51,598 nucleotides of DNA, taken from positions 1-51,598 of the forward strand of contig JAETNQ010000027.1 of NCBI GenBank assembly GCA_021772075.1, given 5' to 3'. The stretch is from Lachnospiraceae bacterium (GTDB lineage: Bacteria; Bacillota; Clostridia; Lachnospirales; Lachnospiraceae). A program made the position numbers and the translations under genes. The notes beneath the pieces were generated by a model that made no database searches, was not told the origin of the DNA, and saw only the letters and a program-made list of their open reading frames with translations. Positions 50,324-51,598 of the stretch are shown one piece after another; position 1 is the stretch's first letter; each line of letters opens with the position of its first letter.

Positions 50324-51352
50324 TCAGGTGTCGCCGCCCCATCTTTCCGGGTAGTTCCAGAAGTCGTCCTGGCGGCCATGGTAAAATCCTTCCAGAATAT
50401 GATCGATGGCCCGATAAACGGGAAGGGCGTCTTCTCCGGTGCAAGGACAAGCGCCGCGTTGGAGAAGATGATCAACTACCGTTTGGACCATTGGTTCTTC
50501 TACCGTTTCGGGATCAGGGATTTCCAGAATTTCCGTGTCGCCGGAGTCGTAATCGTTGATCACGATATCACAGCGTCCGTGTACGCTGAATTCCATAGTT
50601 CCTTTTGTTCCGGTAACGGCCATGCGGTCGTCTTTCCGGTTAGAAATGCAGTTGAAGATGGCGGAACCGATGATATTCCGATCCGTGAGGAAGGAGAAGG
50701 ATACATGGTCTTCCAGGGGACAGTCCGTTCCGTTGTTTACGGCGAATCCATGTATTTCTTTTATATCTCCGAATAAATAGATCATAAGATCGACCGTATG
50801 CGGAGCGATATCAAAAAATTTTCCTCCGCCGGATAAGGCGGGATGGTAAAGCCAGGAATGCCCGGCTTCGCGTTTGGAAAAAATCCGGTTCAGATAAAAA
50901 TCGACGGCGCAGACCCTGCCGATCCGTCCTTGGGACAGGAGCTGCCGGATTTTCTGGAAGCGCGGCAAGGCACGGCGGTAATGCCCGACATAGACAGGAA
51001 GGTTTTTTTGGGTAAAAGCCTCTACGATAGCTTTTGCTTCCGTATAATTCCGGGCAAAAGGCTTTTCGATATAGATGGGCTTGCCGGCATCACAGCATTT
51101 CAATGCCTGTTCATAATGCAGTCCGGGAGGAGTGGCGATATAGACGGCGTCCACGCCGGAAGCGAGCAGACCGTCGATATGATCGAACCAGCAAGGAGCG
51201 GAAAATTGCCGGGCGGATTGCTTGGCTTTTTCCGGATCTCTGCGCATAATTGCATGTATACAGCTGTCGGGTACGTTGCGGAAAGCAGCCCCGCTTTTTT
51301 TCTCAACAACTTTTCCGCATCCGATAAATCCCCATTTTATTTTTTCTGGCAT
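50324..51352 (-). CDS. Gfo/Idh/MocA-family oxidoreductase
   Basis: The 342-residue protein begins with the Rossmann segment IKWGFIGCGKVVEKKSGAAF and carries VDAVYIATPPGLHYEQALKC and the signature EKP (GKPIYIEKPFARNYTEA) near residue 95. A C-terminal alpha-beta domain contains GGGKFFDIAPHTVDLMIYLFG with the expected His. It should oxidise a sugar or inositol-type substrate with NAD(P)+. The start at 51352 is chosen because the Rossmann fold starts immediately after it. It is alone on the minus strand, with a perfect hairpin about 80 bases upstream. Confidence 0.88.
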   Translation of the reverse strand: MPEKIKWGFIGCGKVVEKKSGAAFRNVPDSCIHAIMRRDPEKAKQSARQFSAPCWFDHIDGLLASGVDAVYIATPPGLHYEQALKCCDAGKPIYIEKPFARNYTEAKAIVEAFTQKNLPVYVGHYRRALPRFQKIRQLLSQGRIGRVCAVDFYLNRIFSKREAGHSWLYHPALSGGGKFFDIAPHTVDLMIYLFGDIKEIHGFAVNNGTDCPLEDHVSFSFLTDRNIIGSAIFNCISNRKDDRMAVTGTKGTMEFSVHGRCDIVINDYDSGDTEILEIPDPETVEEPMVQTVVDHLLQRGACPCTGEDALPVYRAIDHILEGFYHGRQDDFWNYPERWGGDT

Positions 51353-51435
51353 TATTTTGTTTCTCCTATGTTTGATTTTAATCCTGTTCCAATATTTTAC
51401 CATAAAGTCCGGAAAAAGGATAGTTTTGTGGAAAT

Positions 51436-51478
51436 CGCATGGAAATCAATTTCGCTTCTCCGAATTGATTTCCATGCG
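51436..51478. other. perfect 16-bp inverted repeat in the divergent region
   Basis: CGCATGGAAATCAATT (51436-51451) is exactly mirrored by AATTGATTTCCATGCG (51463-51478) around an 11-base loop. It lies between the divergent oxidoreductase and the gene at the right edge. No T run follows on either strand, so it is more likely an operator or element than a terminator. Confidence 0.55.
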
Positions 51479-51533
51479 GTGTCACGACAAACGCATGAAT
51501 GAATAAATTATGAACACTTCATCCATTTTTTGG

Positions 51534-51539
51534 TATAAT
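51534..51539 (+). promoter_or_regulatory. -10 element for the right-edge gene
   Basis: TATAAT is present 26 bases before the ATG at 51565. No good -35 is seen at the usual spacing. Confidence 0.35.
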
Positions 51540-51564
51540 CAAAGAAAACAGGATGGATTTGTTT

Positions 51565-51598
51565 ATGAAAGCACTTTTAGACTATGTAAGTACAGTGA
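51565..51598 (+). CDS. 5' end of a gene leaving at the right edge
   Basis: An ATG at 51565 preceded by AGGATGG starts a frame MKALLDYVSTV that runs to the edge. Too little is visible to name it. Confidence 0.5.
   Translation, partial: MKALLDYVSTV

Noticed and set aside
1-51598. CRISPR arrays, tRNA and rRNA genes
   Set aside because: No evenly spaced repeat-spacer series, no cloverleaf with a T-loop-like sequence and no rRNA-like stretch was seen on either strand.

Overview
The window looks like chromosomal DNA of a gut-type Clostridia, most likely a Lachnospiraceae. The evidence is the strong AGGAGG ribosome sites, several MATE paralogues, a SigV/RsiV-like pair, CmpB-type permeases, a class B sortase with its own surface protein, and short palindromic repeats that I recall from gut Lachnospiraceae. 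I saw no tRNA, rRNA, CRISPR array or replication origin. Everything here was read by eye, with no database search.

Layout: (1) 1-3.7 kb is accessory DNA. It holds a hypothetical gene, an AT-rich two-gene unit (79 aa plus a 244-aa helical protein with a C-terminal membrane anchor), a cluster of GGGGTAAA repeats, a MerR regulator with its 19-bp-spacer promoter, and an IS110-type remnant lying between that promoter and the MATE gene it probably controlled. (2) 3.8-7.1 kb has the MATE gene, an ECF sigma factor with an RsiV-like anti-sigma factor, and a lipoprotein. (3) 7.6-10.8 kb has a tocopherol-cyclase-like protein, a cupin, a NiCo (czcD) riboswitch with an overlapping terminator in front of a CDF metal exporter, and a collapsed MFS gene. 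(4) 11-19.2 kb has a second MerR/MATE pair with an exemplary MerR promoter, a duplicated CmpB membrane protein, a 3'-truncated membrane GDPD, an HD-GYP protein and an M20 amidohydrolase. (5) 19.2-26.8 kb is an efflux block: MATE, a Cys-rich small protein, a heterodimeric ABC exporter, and a MATE fused to a cytidylate-kinase-like domain. The two MATE leaders share the motif TGTGGC-N6-TGCGTAAATC just before a terminator. (6) 26.8-32.1 kb is a graveyard: broken LysR, AKR and SDR genes split by an AT-rich insert carrying Fic, an AlbA/Schlafen-type regulator with a premature stop, and a TIR-protein stub cut by an IS3-type remnant. (7) 32.1-36 kb has a GNAT gene, a MITE-like element of about 300 bp with 56-bp inverted arms and flanking 11-bp direct repeats, then a complete t6A operon (tsaC-tsaD-tsaE-tsaB). 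(8) 36.2-43.7 kb has an acyltransferase, an XRE-AbrB regulator, a TetR regulator, a large SPKTG-anchored adhesin and its sortase B. (9) 43.9-50.3 kb is a sensory block of two chemoreceptors, a GGDEF protein and a small membrane protein. (10) 50.3-51.6 kb has a Gfo/Idh/MocA oxidoreductase on the minus strand and the first codons of another gene.

Together the intact genes describe export of toxic compounds and metals, envelope stress sensing (lysozyme-type), surface adhesion, chemotaxis and c-di-GMP signalling. The intervening DNA shows repeated insertion and decay. The least explained items are the shared MATE leader motif, the MITE-like element, the MATE-kinase fusion, the N-terminal two-gene unit, and the structured spacer inside the t6A operon.
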